Positions 10,193 through 24,823 of a DNA stretch of 64,000 bases are shown in pieces; the stretch's first letter is position 1; each line of letters begins with the position of its first letter. The position numbers and the translations under genes are program-made. Location of the stretch: assembly GCF_008692785.1 (NCBI RefSeq), contig NZ_VXJV01000007.1, positions 1-64,000 of the forward strand, in the 5' to 3' direction. The notes beneath the pieces were generated by a model, which saw only the letters and a list, made by a program, of their open reading frames with translations, was not told the DNA's origin and ran no database searches. The stretch comes from Salmonella enterica subsp. diarizonae (GTDB lineage: Bacteria; Pseudomonadota; Gammaproteobacteria; Enterobacterales; Enterobacteriaceae).

Positions 10193-10576
10193 ATGATTAC
10201 AGGTATCCAGATTACTAAAGCCGCTAACGACGACCTGCTGAATTCCTTCTGGCTGCTGGACAGCGAAAAAGGCGAAGCGCGCTGCATCGTTGCAAAATCC
10301 GGCTTTGCTGAAGATGAAGTTGTGGCTGTCAGCAAACTGGGCGAGATTGAATACCGTGAAATTCCGATGGAAGTTAAACCGGAAGTGCGCGTTGAAGGCG
10401 GTCAGCATCTGAACGTTAACGTTCTGCGTCGTGAAACGCTGGAAGACGCGGTTAAGCATCCGGAAAAATACCCGCAGCTGACTATTCGTGTTTCTGGTTA
10501 TGCGGTGCGTTTTAACTCCCTGACGCCGGAACAGCAGCGCGACGTTATCGCTCGTACCTTTACTGAAAGCCTGTAA
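10193..10576 (+). CDS. grcA: Autonomous glycyl radical cofactor GrcA (YfiD)
   Basis: A 127-residue spare part for pyruvate formate-lyase: it replaces the oxygen-damaged C-terminal radical domain of PflB. The radical-carrying motif [10 protein letters not shown] lies near the C-terminus with the radical glycine at position 102. A GGGAGG-like site (GGGGAGG, 10180-10186) precedes the ATG. It is a single-gene unit with two FNR sites upstream (10016-10029 and 10069-10082) and a strong terminator, as expected for an anaerobically and acid-induced gene. Confidence 0.97.
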
Positions 10577-10605
10577 GATTCACGAATTATACCGGCTTGG
10601 GGTGT

Positions 10606-10642
10606 AAAAAACGGAAGACGTTTATACGTCTTCCGTTTTTTT
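10606..10642 (+). terminator. Bidirectional terminator between grcA and srmB
   Basis: AAAAAACGGAAGACG (10606-10620) pairs with CGTCTTCCGTTTTTT after a 6-nt loop. T tracts exist on both strands, so it can end both grcA and the convergent srmB. Confidence 0.93.
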
Positions 10643-10690
10643 ACGTCGATTCATCGGGAAAAAAATGCCGGGTAGAGCCCGGCATCATCA

Positions 10691-12025
10691 TCACTCTTCG
10701 CTGGATTGCTCCTGCATTTGCGTACCGCTTGGCTTGCGGCGCTTACCGATATTTTTTGTATCGCGGTGACGTTTCTTCACGCGCGGCTTCTCTTTTTCTT
10801 TCTCTTTTTTCTTCTCGGCGCGTTTCGCCAGCACTTTTTTCGACGGTTTGCCGGTCAACTTTTCGCTGGGGGCGCGCGTGGTCGGGCGAAGTTCATCAAT
10901 GACGCGCGCTTTTAGCGGCTCTTCGATGTAACGACCTATTTTCAGCAGCAGCAGATGGTCGTGGGCTTCTACCAGCGAGATTGCCGTGCCTTTGCGGCCA
11001 GCACGGCCTGTACGACCAATACGATGCAGATAGGTATCACCACTGCGCGGCATGTCGAAGTTAATGACGTGGCTTACGTCAGGAATATCAATCCCGCGTG
11101 CAGCGACGTCGGTTGCGACCAGCACGTTAACGCGACCGTCGGTGAGACGCTTAATACCTTCGTTACGTTTGATCTGCGCCATCTCGCCTTCAAGATAGCA
11201 ATTGTTGATCCCTGATAGACGCAGCGTTTCGGCCAGTTCATGGACGCGTTCACGTTTACGCACAAACACGATAGAACGGGTTGCATTGTCTTGTTTTAGC
11301 AGGTGCTTCAACAGAGCAACTTTATGTTCGAAATTGTCGGCACGGTAGTACCACTGGTGAATTTTCTTACGCTCGCGGGTTGACGGATTGGCGGAAACTT
11401 CAACCGGATCTTCCAGCAGGCGTTCGGCAAAATCTTTAATCGCATCGCCTTCCAGCGTGGCGGAGAACAGCATCGTCTGTTTACGCCAACGGGTTTCGCC
11501 GGCGATATGTTCAATATCCTGAGCGAAGCCCATGTCCAGCATCCGGTCAGCTTCGTCAAGGATCAGTGTTTCAACTGCCCGGCAGTCGAAGTTCTCTTCT
11601 TTTATATATTGCAGCAGACGGCCCGTCGTGGCGACCACGATATCCTGGTTTTCGCTAAACACTTCAGCATGGTTCATATAGGCTACGCCGCCGGTAATCG
11701 TGGCGATATCCAGATGAGTATGCTTAGCCAGTTCACGAGCGTGATCGGCAACCTGCATTGCCAGTTCGCGGGTTGGCGTCAGGATCAGAATGCGCGGCGG
11801 CCCTGATTTTTTACGCGGAAAGTCGAGCAGGTGCTGCAACGCCGGCAGCAGGTATGCCGCCGTTTTACCGGTGCCTGTCGGCGCAGAACCGAGTACATCA
11901 CGGCCATCGAGCGCAGGCGGAATGGCGGCAGCCTGAATGGCGGTCGGGCGAGTGAAACCTTTATCCTGGAGGGCATCCAGCAGGCTTTCGTCGAGTTCAA
12001 GTTCGGAAAAAGTCGTTACAGTCAT
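10691..12025 (-). CDS. srmB: DEAD-box RNA helicase SrmB
   Basis: ATP-dependent RNA helicase that helps assemble the 50S ribosomal subunit, especially in the cold. In order the 444 residues show motif I APTGTGKT (about residue 48), PTRELAMQ, the DEAD box [11 protein letters not shown] (about 155), SATLEG, and motif [12 protein letters not shown] (about 335). A long basic, low-complexity tail ([18 protein letters not shown]) follows, typical of SrmB. It is divergent from trmN6. Confidence 0.96.
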   Translation of the reverse strand: MTVTTFSELELDESLLDALQDKGFTRPTAIQAAAIPPALDGRDVLGSAPTGTGKTAAYLLPALQHLLDFPRKKSGPPRILILTPTRELAMQVADHARELAKHTHLDIATITGGVAYMNHAEVFSENQDIVVATTGRLLQYIKEENFDCRAVETLILDEADRMLDMGFAQDIEHIAGETRWRKQTMLFSATLEGDAIKDFAERLLEDPVEVSANPSTRERKKIHQWYYRADNFEHKVALLKHLLKQDNATRSIVFVRKRERVHELAETLRLSGINNCYLEGEMAQIKRNEGIKRLTDGRVNVLVATDVAARGIDIPDVSHVINFDMPRSGDTYLHRIGRTGRAGRKGTAISLVEAHDHLLLLKIGRYIEEPLKARVIDELRPTTRAPSEKLTGKPSKKVLAKRAEKKKEKEKEKPRVKKRHRDTKNIGKRRKPSGTQMQEQSSEE

Positions 12026-12154
12026 GTTCTACCTCTGTGTGGGGCGCTGATTATAGACGTTACGGCCGCAATCTTCATCTGTTTGTATGGATATCCCTTC
12101 TCAGGTATTGTTTTCACCCGGCGCTGTCGCCGTTTTTCGCAAGGTTGTTTTTAC

Positions 12155-14523
<2,369 letters not shown>

Positions 14524-14804
14524 TTGTTGCGGTAGATTAGCACTATATGGCGCTAAAAAGCACGTTATGATTTCGCTGATGTTGTGCTTATTAAACATAA
14601 AATAAAAATACGGCGAGAGATAAACGGCAAAAAATATTTTGTAGGGCAGGATGTTAGCATCAGATTTTGTAGTGAAATAAAGATGCTGTTAGGTTACTCT
14701 GCAAACGACGAAATAGGCATTTCTGTACAGATAGTGCGTTGTTCAGTATCTGTAGACTTATAATGGAAGATAAGACCTGTCTACAACATGACAAACAAAA
14801 ACAA

Positions 14805-14927
14805 ATGCGTAACGGAACTTTACGAAACATAGACACTCTAACCTGTTGCTTGCTCATAGTGCGGCTTATGGAGTGGCGTTTCGAAAGCGCGTGGAAATTT
14901 GGTTTGGGGAGACATTACCTCGGATGA
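14805..14927 (+). CDS. Leader ORF overlapping rpoE (RseD-like)
   Basis: An ORF of 40 codons from the ATG at 14805, ending in MEWRFESAWKFGLGRHYLG, has its TGA inside an ATGA overlap with the rpoE start at 14924. This is the usual arrangement for translational coupling. I recall that E. coli has a leader peptide gene, rseD, at this place which couples to rpoE and is a CsrA target. The start is uncertain: in-frame ATGs also occur at 14763 and 14868, and none has a good ribosome-binding site. The sigma-E promoter lies inside it, so transcripts from that promoter can only carry the 3' half. Confidence 0.5.
   Translation: MRNGTLRNIDTLTCCLLIVRLMEWRFESAWKFGLGRHYLG
14814..14841 (+). promoter_or_regulatory. 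Sigma-E autoregulatory promoter of rpoE
   Basis: GGAACTT (14814-14820) and TCTAA (14837-14841), separated by 16 bp, match the sigma-E consensus closely. Transcription should start near 14847. This is the expected autoregulated promoter of the rpoE-rseABC operon. Confidence 0.88.
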
Positions 14928-15499
14928 GCGAGCAGTTAACGGACCAGGTCCTGGTTGAACGGGTCCAGAAGGGAGATCAGAAAGCCTTTAACTTACTGGT
15001 AGTGCGCTACCAGCATAAAGTGGCGAGTCTGGTTTCCCGCTATGTGCCATCGGGCGACGTTCCCGATGTCGTACAGGAATCATTTATTAAGGCCTATCGC
15101 GCGCTGGATTCTTTCCGGGGAGATAGCGCTTTTTATACCTGGTTGTATCGCATTGCGGTCAATACCGCGAAGAACTACCTGGTTGCTCAGGGGCGTCGTC
15201 CGCCTTCCAGTGATGTAGACGCGATTGACGCAGAAAACTTTGAAAGCGGCGGCGCGCTGAAAGAAATTTCGAACCCTGAGAACTTAATGTTGTCAGAAGA
15301 ACTGAGACAGATAGTTTTCCGAACTATTGAGTCCCTCCCGGAAGATTTACGTATGGCAATCACCTTACGGGAGCTGGATGGCCTGAGCTATGAAGAGATA
15401 GCGGCTATCATGGATTGTCCGGTGGGGACGGTGCGTTCACGTATCTTCCGGGCGCGGGAAGCTATTGATAATAAAGTTCAACCGCTTATCAGGCGTTGA
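14924..15499 (+). CDS. rpoE: RNA polymerase sigma-E factor
   Basis: Extracytoplasmic-function sigma factor that turns on the envelope stress response to misfolded outer-membrane proteins. The 191 residues start MSEQLTDQVLVERV. Region 2 (about residues 20-90) includes VVQESFIKAYRALDSFRGDS, and region 4 (about 125-185) carries the helix-turn-helix ELDGLSYEEIAAIMDCPVGTVRSR. The ATG at 14924 gives the E. coli length; upstream in-frame sequence is untranslated leader. It is followed by its anti-sigma gene rseA after a 31-bp gap and driven partly by its own promoter. Confidence 0.97.
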   Translation: MSEQLTDQVLVERVQKGDQKAFNLLVVRYQHKVASLVSRYVPSGDVPDVVQESFIKAYRALDSFRGDSAFYTWLYRIAVNTAKNYLVAQGRRPPSSDVDAIDAENFESGGALKEISNPENLMLSEELRQIVFRTIESLPEDLRMAITLRELDGLSYEEIAAIMDCPVGTVRSRIFRAREAIDNKVQPLIRR

Positions 15500-15530
15500 C
15501 GATAGCGGGATACTGGAAAAGGTATTAGGC

Positions 15531-16181
15531 ATGCAGAAAGAAAAACTTTCCGCTTTGATGGATGGCGAAACGTTGGACAGTGAGCTGCTCAAAGCGCTTA
15601 CGCACGACCCGGAAATGCAGAAAACATGGGAGAGTTATCACCTGATCCGCGATTCAATGCGGGGGGATACGCCTGACGTTCTCCATTTCGATATATCCGC
15701 TCGCGTGATGGCCGCTATTGAAAACGAGCCAGTACGTCAGGTGTCGCCATTAATCCCTGAGGCCCAACCCGCTCCGCAGCAATGGCAGAAAATGCCGTTC
15801 TGGAAAAAAGTGCGTCCGTGGGCGGCGCAGCTTACCCAAATGGGAGTGGCGGCGTGCGTTTCACTTGCAGTTATCGTTGGCGTCCAGCACTATAATGGGC
15901 AATCTGAAACATCCCAGCAACCTGAAACGCCGGTTTTCAATACCCTGCCTATGATGGGGAAAGCCAGCCCGGTAAGTCTGGGAGTGCCTTCTGAAGCAGC
16001 GCCTGTCGGCAGTCAGCAACAGCAGGTACAGGAGCAGCGTCGTCGCATTAATGCCATGTTGCAGGACTATGAACTGCAACGCCGACTGCACTCCGAACAG
16101 CTTCAGTTTGAGCAGGCGCAAACCCAGCAAGCCGCGGTACAGGTGCCAGGAATCCAAACTTTAGGAACGCAATCGCAGTAA
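15531..16181 (+). CDS. rseA: Anti-sigma-E factor RseA
   Basis: A single-pass inner-membrane protein of 216 residues. The cytoplasmic part (1-100) binds and inhibits sigma-E, one membrane segment (about 101-118) follows, and the periplasmic part binds RseB. DegS would cut between Val148 and Ser149 (segment SPVSLGVPSE), followed by RseP within the membrane. A Gln-rich C-terminal region (QQQQVQEQ) is present. The ATG at 15531 is chosen because it gives the known N-terminus MQKEKLSALMDGE. The stop codon shares one base with the rseB start (TAATG). Confidence 0.97.
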   Translation: MQKEKLSALMDGETLDSELLKALTHDPEMQKTWESYHLIRDSMRGDTPDVLHFDISARVMAAIENEPVRQVSPLIPEAQPAPQQWQKMPFWKKVRPWAAQLTQMGVAACVSLAVIVGVQHYNGQSETSQQPETPVFNTLPMMGKASPVSLGVPSEAAPVGSQQQQVQEQRRRINAMLQDYELQRRLHSEQLQFEQAQTQQAAVQVPGIQTLGTQSQ

Positions 16182-17137
16182 TGAAGCAACTTTGGTTTGC
16201 CATGTCCCTTGTGGCGGCTAGCCTGTTCTTCTCAGTAAACGCCTCGGCCGACCCTGCGTCCGGGGCGTTATTGCAGCAGATGAACATCGCCAGCCAGTCA
16301 CTGAATTACGAGCTGTCATTCGTCAGCATCACGAAACAAGGCGTTGAATCTCTGCGTTATCGACACGCACGCCTGGATAGTCGCCCGCTTGCGCAATTGT
16401 TACAGTTGGACGGTCCCCGCCGGGAGGTCGTACAGCGTGGTAATGAAATCAGTTATTTTGAACCGGGCCTTGAGCCGTTCACCCTGAACGGTGATTATAT
16501 TGTCGATTCTCTGCCTTCCCTGATTTACACCGACTTCAAGCGTCTGGCGCCTTACTACGACTTTATTTCCGTAGGACGCACCCGTATCGCAGACAGATTG
16601 TGCGAAGTTATCCGCGTTGTGGCGCGCGATGGTACGCGTTACAGCTATATCGTCTGGATGGACATGGACACCAAACTGCCGATGCGCGTTGATCTGCTGG
16701 ATCGCGATGGCGAGACGCTGGAGCAGTTCCGCGTTATTGCGTTCACGGTGAGCCAGGATATCGGCAGCACTATGCAGGCGCTGGCGAAGGCGAATCTTCC
16801 GCCGCTGCTTTCTGTTCCCGGTGGCGAAAAAACGAAGTTTAACTGGAGTCCATCCTGGGTGCCGCAAGGCTTTAGCGAAGTCTCCAGTAGCCGTCGTCCG
16901 TTGCCGACGATGGATAACCTGCCTATCGAATCGCGGCTTTATTCTGACGGTCTGTTTAGCTTTTCCGTCAATGTGAACCGGGCTACGCAAAACAGCAGCG
17001 ATCAGATGCTGCGTACCGGACGCCGAACGGTTTATAGCAGCGTTCGCGACAACGCGGAAATCACCATTGTCGGCGAGCTTCCGCCGCAAACGGCGAAGCG
17101 CATTGCCGACAGTATCAAGTTCAGGGCAGTACAATGA
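16181..17137 (+). CDS. rseB: Periplasmic sigma-E regulator RseB
   Basis: A MucB/RseB family protein of 318 residues with a Sec signal peptide (cleavage after about residue 23, VNASA). In the periplasm it binds RseA and shields it from DegS; lipopolysaccharide intermediates displace it. A LolA-like N-terminal domain and a smaller C-terminal domain are expected from the family. Coupled to rseA by TAATG and to rseC by ATGA. Confidence 0.96.
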   Translation: MKQLWFAMSLVAASLFFSVNASADPASGALLQQMNIASQSLNYELSFVSITKQGVESLRYRHARLDSRPLAQLLQLDGPRREVVQRGNEISYFEPGLEPFTLNGDYIVDSLPSLIYTDFKRLAPYYDFISVGRTRIADRLCEVIRVVARDGTRYSYIVWMDMDTKLPMRVDLLDRDGETLEQFRVIAFTVSQDIGSTMQALAKANLPPLLSVPGGEKTKFNWSPSWVPQGFSEVSSSRRPLPTMDNLPIESRLYSDGLFSFSVNVNRATQNSSDQMLRTGRRTVYSSVRDNAEITIVGELPPQTAKRIADSIKFRAVQ

Positions 17138-17613
17138 TCAAAGAGTGGGCAACCGTTGTTTCCTGGCAGAATGGTCAGGCGGTGGTGAGCTGCGACGTTA
17201 AAGCGTCGTGCAGCAACTGCGCCTCCCGTGCGGGATGCGGCAGTCGCGTACTGAATAAATTAGGGCCGCAAACCACGCATACCATTGTTGTGCCAAGCGC
17301 GGAGCCGCTGGCGCCGGGGCAGAAAGTCGAGTTGGGTATCGCCGAAAAAAGCCTTTTAGGTTCGGCGTTGCTGGTCTATATGTCGCCTTTAGCGGGGCTA
17401 TTTCTTTGTGCGGCGCTTTTTCAGATGCTGTTTGGATCTGACCTTGCCGCATTAAGCGGGGCCGTGCTGGGCGGCGTGGGCGGTTTTCTGGTTGCCCGCG
17501 GCTATTCCCGAAAACTGGCGGAGCGCGACGCCTGGCAGCCGGTGATTTTAAACGTTGCCCTCCCGCCTGACCTTGTTCGCGTCGAAACTACCTCAATCGA
17601 AACGCGCCAGTAA
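17134..17613 (+). CDS. rseC: SoxR-reducing/sigma-E positive regulator RseC
   Basis: A 159-residue inner-membrane protein. The cytoplasmic N-terminal part carries a Cys cluster (CDVKASCSNCASRAGCGS, about residues 23-40), and two adjacent membrane segments follow (about 72-92 and 95-118, joined by a few residues). In E. coli RseC is linked to reduction of SoxR together with the Rsx complex and has a mild positive effect on sigma-E. Last gene of the rpoE operon; it overlaps rseB by 4 bp. Confidence 0.94.
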   Translation: MIKEWATVVSWQNGQAVVSCDVKASCSNCASRAGCGSRVLNKLGPQTTHTIVVPSAEPLAPGQKVELGIAEKSLLGSALLVYMSPLAGLFLCAALFQMLFGSDLAALSGAVLGGVGGFLVARGYSRKLAERDAWQPVILNVALPPDLVRVETTSIETRQ

Positions 17614-17621
17614 ACGTTTTG

Positions 17622-17647
17622 CCCAACGGTACACCTGCCGCGTTGGG
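17622..17647 (+). terminator. Weak hairpin after rseC
   Basis: CCCAACG (17622-17628) and CGTTGGG (17641-17647) form a 7-bp stem followed by TTGTTGT. It may end part of the rpoE operon transcript before the lepA leader. Confidence 0.45.
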
Positions 17648-17863
17648 TTGTTGTCCCGATAAGCATGAGCTTTTCCTGCGTTGCGGTGTTTTACAGGAAA
17701 AAAGCGAGGCGTTTTCCAGTTCTCGCTCTCCTTACACTATGAACATTTCCTCGCCTTAGCGTTGTAGTGTAGAATGCGGCGTTTCAGTTAAAACAGACAT
17801 TAAGCTCAGAACAGCGACCTCAAAGTCTGGTCAACCAGGCGTAAGGCATAATAATTTATCTCT

Positions 17864-19663
17864 ATGAAGAACATACGTAACTTTTCGATCATTGCTCACA
17901 TTGACCACGGTAAATCGACGCTGTCTGACCGTATTATCCAGATCTGCGGTGGCCTGTCTGACCGTGAAATGGAAGCTCAGGTACTTGATTCGATGGATCT
18001 TGAGCGTGAGCGCGGTATTACTATTAAAGCCCAGAGTGTGACGCTGGATTTTAAAGCGTCTGATGGTGAAACTTATCAACTGAACTTTATCGACACGCCG
18101 GGACACGTTGACTTTTCCTATGAAGTTTCCCGTTCGTTGGCAGCCTGCGAGGGCGCGCTGCTGGTGGTGGATGCTGGCCAGGGCGTAGAAGCGCAAACGT
18201 TGGCGAACTGCTACACCGCGATGGAAATGGATCTTGAAGTGGTGCCGGTGCTTAACAAGATTGACCTTCCGGCCGCCGATCCGGAGCGTGTGGCGGAAGA
18301 AATTGAAGACATTGTCGGTATCGATGCGACGGATGCGGTACGCTGCTCCGCCAAAACGGGTGTCGGCGTGACGGATGTTCTGGAACGCCTGGTACGCGAT
18401 ATCCCGCCGCCGCAAGGCGATCCGGACGGCCCGCTACAGGCGCTGATTATTGACTCCTGGTTCGATAACTACCTGGGCGTGGTATCGCTGGTGCGTATTA
18501 AAAATGGCACGATGCGTAAGGGCGACAAAATTAAAGTGATGAGCACCGGGCAGACCTACAACGCTGACCGCCTGGGGATCTTCACGCCGAAACAGGTTGA
18601 TCGTACTGAGCTGAAGTGCGGCGAAGTAGGCTGGCTGGTCTGCGCCATTAAAGATATCCTCGGCGCGCCGGTTGGCGATACCTTAACCTCAGCGCGTAAC
18701 CCAGCGGAAAAGGCGTTACCGGGCTTTAAGAAGGTGAAACCGCAGGTCTACGCAGGTCTGTTCCCGGTCAGCTCCGACGACTATGAAAGTTTCCGCGATG
18801 CGCTCGGCAAGTTGAGCCTGAACGACGCCTCACTGTTTTATGAACCGGAAAGCTCCACGGCGCTGGGTTTTGGTTTCCGCTGCGGTTTCCTCGGTCTGCT
18901 GCACATGGAGATCATTCAGGAGCGTCTGGAACGCGAATACGATCTGGATCTGATCACCACTGCGCCGACCGTGGTTTATGAAGTAGAAACGACGGCGAAA
19001 GAGACTATCTATGTTGATAGCCCCTCCAAGCTGCCGCCGTTGAATAACATTTATGAACTGCGCGAGCCTATCGCCGAGTGTCATATGCTGTTACCACAAG
19101 CCTATTTAGGTAACGTTATTACGCTGTGTATTGAGAAACGCGGCGTACAAACTAACATGGTGTACCACGGTAACCAGGTGGCGTTGACCTATGAAATTCC
19201 GATGGCGGAAGTGGTGCTCGACTTCTTTGATCGCCTGAAATCAACGTCGCGCGGCTATGCGTCTCTGGATTATAACTTCAAGCGCTTCCAGGCTTCCGAC
19301 ATGGTGCGTGTTGATGTGTTAATCAACAACGAGCGTGTCGATGCTCTGGCGCTGATCACGCACCGCGATAACTCGCAAAGCCGCGGTCGCGAGCTGGTGG
19401 AGAAGATGAAAGATTTGATTCCGCGCCAGCAGTTTGATATCGCGATACAGGCGGCGATTGGTACGCATATTATTGCCCGTTCGACGGTAAAACAGTTACG
19501 TAAAAACGTGCTGGCGAAGTGCTACGGCGGCGATATCAGTCGTAAGAAAAAACTGCTGCAGAAACAGAAAGAAGGTAAGAAACGCATGAAGCAGATCGGT
19601 AATGTCGAGCTACCTCAGGAAGCGTTCCTCGCCATTCTGCATGTCGGTAAAGACAATAAATAA
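17864..19663 (+). CDS. lepA: Translation elongation factor 4 (LepA)
   Basis: Ribosome-associated GTPase of 599 residues that acts on stalled or misassembled ribosomes. GTP-binding motifs are G1 [11 protein letters not shown]3 DTPGHVDF and G4 NKID. EF-G-like domains III and V follow, and then the LepA-specific C-terminal domain ([17 protein letters not shown]). No EF-G domain IV is present, which identifies LepA. It is preceded by a 250-bp gap with a -10-like TAGAAT at 17770, and lepB follows after 16 bp in the same operon. Confidence 0.97.
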   Translation: MKNIRNFSIIAHIDHGKSTLSDRIIQICGGLSDREMEAQVLDSMDLERERGITIKAQSVTLDFKASDGETYQLNFIDTPGHVDFSYEVSRSLAACEGALLVVDAGQGVEAQTLANCYTAMEMDLEVVPVLNKIDLPAADPERVAEEIEDIVGIDATDAVRCSAKTGVGVTDVLERLVRDIPPPQGDPDGPLQALIIDSWFDNYLGVVSLVRIKNGTMRKGDKIKVMSTGQTYNADRLGIFTPKQVDRTELKCGEVGWLVCAIKDILGAPVGDTLTSARNPAEKALPGFKKVKPQVYAGLFPVSSDDYESFRDALGKLSLNDASLFYEPESSTALGFGFRCGFLGLLHMEIIQERLEREYDLDLITTAPTVVYEVETTAKETIYVDSPSKLPPLNNIYELREPIAECHMLLPQAYLGNVITLCIEKRGVQTNMVYHGNQVALTYEIPMAEVVLDFFDRLKSTSRGYASLDYNFKRFQASDMVRVDVLINNERVDALALITHRDNSQSRGRELVEKMKDLIPRQQFDIAIQAAIGTHIIARSTVKQLRKNVLAKCYGGDISRKKKLLQKQKEGKKRMKQIGNVELPQEAFLAILHVGKDNK

Positions 19664-19679
19664 TCCCTAAGGAGTTGGC

Positions 19680-20654
19680 ATGGCGAACATGTTTGCCCTG
19701 ATTCTGGTGATAGCCACACTGGTGACGGGCATTTTATGGTGCGTTGATAAGTTTGTTTTCGCGCCAAAACGTCGGGCGCGTCAGGCTGCCGCGCAAACGG
19801 CGTCGGGAGATGCGCTGGATAACGCTACGCTCAATAAAGTGGCGCCTAAGCCGGGCTGGCTGGAGACAGGGGCATCGGTTTTCCCGGTTCTGGCAATTGT
19901 GCTGATCGTTCGTTCATTTCTTTATGAACCCTTTCAGATTCCGTCAGGTTCGATGATGCCGACATTGCTTATCGGCGATTTTATTCTGGTGGAAAAATTT
20001 GCCTATGGCATTAAAGATCCGATCTACCAGAAAACCCTGATTGAAACCGGTCATCCAAAGCGCGGGGATATTGTGGTATTTAAATATCCAGAAGATCCTA
20101 AGTTAGATTACATCAAACGCGCAGTCGGTTTGCCGGGCGATAAAATCACTTATGATCCGGTTGCGAAAGAGGTGACGATTCAGCCTGGCTGTAGCTCCGG
20201 TCAGGCGTGCGAAAATGCGCTGCCGGTTACCTACTCTAACGTTGAGCCGAGCGATTTTGTACAGACCTTTGCCCGCCGTAACGGCGGAGAAGCGACCAGC
20301 GGTTTCTTTGAGGTTCCGCTAAACGAGACGAAAGAAAACGGCATTCGTCTGACCGAACGTAAAGAGACGCTGGGCGATGTGACGCACCGCATCCTGATGG
20401 TGCCGATAGCCCAGGATCAGTTGGGCATGTATTACCAACAGCCAGGACAACCGCTGGCGACCTGGGTTGTACCGCCGGGACAATATTTCATGATGGGCGA
20501 TAACCGCGATAACAGCGCGGATAGCCGTTACTGGGGATTTGTTCCGGAAGCGAATCTGGTCGGTAAAGCGGTTGCTATCTGGATGAGTTTTGACAAGCAG
20601 GAAGGGGAGTGGCCGACAGGCGTACGCCTGAGTCGTATCGGCGGTATTCACTAA
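19680..20654 (+). CDS. lepB: Signal peptidase I
   Basis: Inner-membrane serine protease that removes signal peptides from secreted proteins. The 324 residues have two N-terminal membrane segments (about 3-21 and 62-80) with a short basic cytoplasmic loop between them, then a periplasmic catalytic domain. Ser91 lies in PSGSMMPTL and the general-base Lys in DYIKRAVGLPGD (about residue 146); the conserved box GDNRDNSADSRYWG is present. Its ribosome-binding site (AAGGAG) directly follows lepA. Confidence 0.97.
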   Translation: MANMFALILVIATLVTGILWCVDKFVFAPKRRARQAAAQTASGDALDNATLNKVAPKPGWLETGASVFPVLAIVLIVRSFLYEPFQIPSGSMMPTLLIGDFILVEKFAYGIKDPIYQKTLIETGHPKRGDIVVFKYPEDPKLDYIKRAVGLPGDKITYDPVAKEVTIQPGCSSGQACENALPVTYSNVEPSDFVQTFARRNGGEATSGFFEVPLNETKENGIRLTERKETLGDVTHRILMVPIAQDQLGMYYQQPGQPLATWVVPPGQYFMMGDNRDNSADSRYWGFVPEANLVGKAVAIWMSFDKQEGEWPTGVRLSRIGGIH

Positions 20655-20671
20655 CTGTGGCGAAATGATCG

Positions 20672-20710
20672 TTCACGCTGTCGTCTTTTTAGCGGCAGCG
20701 TGAATTATTT
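20672..20710 (+). terminator. Hairpin after lepB
   Basis: TTCACGCTG (20672-20680) pairs with CAGCGTGAA (20696-20704), followed by TTATTT. It is probably the terminator of lepAB or a processing structure before rnc. Confidence 0.6.
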
Positions 20711-20803
20711 CCTGGATAAATTCCCTCAGACTAACGACATCCCCTGTCGTTGTGTATAGAATATTCCTCCGAAGTTTTAGGTTGGCGCCGTTTGGCCGCC
20801 ACG

Positions 20804-22510
<1,707 letters not shown>

Positions 22511-22521
22511 GTTAACACTGC

Positions 22522-23250
22522 GTGGAAGGGTGGCAGCGCGCATTTGTTCTGCACAGTCGCCCCTGGAGCGAAACCAGCCTGATGCTGGACGTCTTCACGG
22601 AAGAATCGGGGCGCGTGCGCCTTGTCGCCAAAGGCGCGCGATCTAAACGTTCCAATCTGAAAGGCGCGTTGCAGCCTTTTACGCCGTTATTGCTACGCTA
22701 CAGCGGACGCGGCGAGGTGAAAACCCTGCGCAGCGCCGAGGCGGTTTCTCTGGCGCTGCCGTTAAGCGGTATTACGCTCTATAGCGGCCTGTATATCAAC
22801 GAACTCCTCTCTCGCGTACTGGAATATGAAACGCGCTTCTCCGAACTTTTTTTTGATTATCTGAACTGTATTCAGGCGCTGGCGGGAACCACTGGCTCGC
22901 CTGAACCGGCGTTGCGACGTTTTGAACTGGCGTTGCTGGGACATCTGGGTTATGGCGTCAATTTCACCCACTGTGCGGGGAGCGACGAGCGGGTGGATGA
23001 CACCATGACCTACCGCTATCGCGAAGAAAAGGGGTTTATCGCCAGCGTCGTCATTGATAACAACACCTTTACCGGACGGCACCTGAAAGCACTGGAGGCG
23101 CGGGAATTTCCGGATGTAGATACTCTGCGTGCCGCGAAACGCTTTACCCGTATGGCGTTAAAGCCGTATCTTGGGGGAAAACCGTTAAAAAGCCGGGAGC
23201 TGTTCCGGCAATTTATGCCCAAACGCACAGTAAAAACGAAGAAAGATTAA
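22522..23250 (+). CDS. recO: DNA repair protein RecO
   Basis: A 242-residue mediator of RecFOR recombination: it anneals single strands and loads RecA on SSB-coated DNA with RecR. An N-terminal OB-fold begins [20 protein letters not shown], followed by a helical domain. Translation starts at GTG, as in E. coli. It is the third gene of the rnc-era-recO-pdxJ-acpS operon. Confidence 0.95.
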   Translation: MEGWQRAFVLHSRPWSETSLMLDVFTEESGRVRLVAKGARSKRSNLKGALQPFTPLLLRYSGRGEVKTLRSAEAVSLALPLSGITLYSGLYINELLSRVLEYETRFSELFFDYLNCIQALAGTTGSPEPALRRFELALLGHLGYGVNFTHCAGSDERVDDTMTYRYREEKGFIASVVIDNNTFTGRHLKALEAREFPDVDTLRAAKRFTRMALKPYLGGKPLKSRELFRQFMPKRTVKTKKD

Positions 23251-23261
23251 CGAGGATTGTC

Positions 23262-23993
23262 ATGGCTGAATTACTCTTAGGCGTTAATATTGACCACATC
23301 GCCACGTTACGTAACGCGCGCGGCACCGACTATCCGGACCCGGTACAGGCGGCGTTTATTGCTGAACAGGCAGGCGCGGACGGCATTACCGTACACCTGC
23401 GTGAAGATCGTCGCCACATTACTGACCGCGATGTGCGCATTCTGCGTCAGACGCTGCATACGCGCATGAATCTGGAGATGGCGGTGACCGAAGAGATGCT
23501 GGCGATCGCCGTAGAAACCAGGCCGCATTTCTGTTGTCTGGTGCCGGAAAAACGCCAGGAAGTCACCACCGAAGGCGGCCTGGATGTGGCCGGACAGCGC
23601 GATAAAATGCGCGATGCCTGTGCGCGTCTGGCGGCCGCTGGCATCCAGGTTTCGCTCTTTATTGATGCTGATGAAGCGCAAATCAATGCGGCGGCGGAAG
23701 TGGGCGCGCCGTTTATCGAAATCCATACCGGTTGCTATGCTAACGCAGAAACCGATGCGAAACAGGCAAAAGAGCTGGCGCGTATTGCCAGCGCCGCGAC
23801 CCTGGCGGCCCGCCTGGGGCTAAAAGTGAATGCGGGTCATGGCCTGACCTACCATAACGTCAAAGCTATTGCCGCGCTGCCGGAAATGCACGAACTCAAT
23901 ATCGGTCATGCCATTATTGGTCGGGCGGTGATGACGGGTCTGAAAGAGGCGGTGGCTGAAATGAAACGTTTGATGCTGGAAGCGCGCAGCTAA
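23262..23993 (+). CDS. pdxJ: Pyridoxine 5'-phosphate synthase
   Basis: Condenses 1-deoxyxylulose 5-phosphate with 3-amino-2-oxopropyl phosphate to form pyridoxine 5'-phosphate in the cytoplasm. The 243-residue TIM barrel shows the conserved [15 protein letters not shown] start, the loop HLREDRRHI, and the phosphate-binding [11 protein letters not shown] near the end. The stop and the acpS start overlap as TAATG. Confidence 0.97.
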
Positions 23994-24373
23994 TGGCGAT
24001 TCTTGGCCTGGGAACGGACATTGTAGAGATTGCCCGCATTGAGGCAGTGATCTCCCGCTCCGGCGAACGTCTGGCAAGGCGTGTGCTCAGCGACAACGAG
24101 TGGGCTATTTGGGAGACGCATCAGCAGCCGGTGCGTTTTCTCGCCAAGCGTTTTGCGGTCAAAGAGGCGGCAGCGAAAGCTTTTGGCACCGGTATCCGCA
24201 ACGGTCTGGCGTTTAATCAGTTCGAAGTGTTTAACGATGAGTTGGGAAAACCACGTCTGCGGCTGTGGGGAGAGGCGTTAACGCTGGCGGAAAAACTTGG
24301 TGTGGCGCATATGCATGTCACGCTGGCCGATGAGCGCCATTACGCCTGCGCTACGGTCATTCTGGAAAGTTAG
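23993..24373 (+). CDS. acpS: Holo-[acyl-carrier-protein] synthase
   Basis: Transfers 4'-phosphopantetheine from CoA to apo-ACP. The 126 residues contain both family motifs: [13 protein letters not shown] with the Mg-binding Asp, and [14 protein letters not shown] with the catalytic Glu-Lys. Coupled to pdxJ by a one-base overlap; last gene of the rnc operon. Confidence 0.97.
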
Positions 24374-24400
24374 ATTTGCCGGGCAGGGTTGTTTTGTGTT

Positions 24401-24786
<386 letters not shown>

Positions 24787-24823
24787 TCACAAACCGGGCG
24801 GGCATTATACGCGCATTCTTTAC

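Noticed and set aside
16400-17134. A 244-codon minus-strand open frame inside rseB
   Set aside because: Antisense to a well-supported gene whose start and stop are coupled to its neighbours; no supporting signals.
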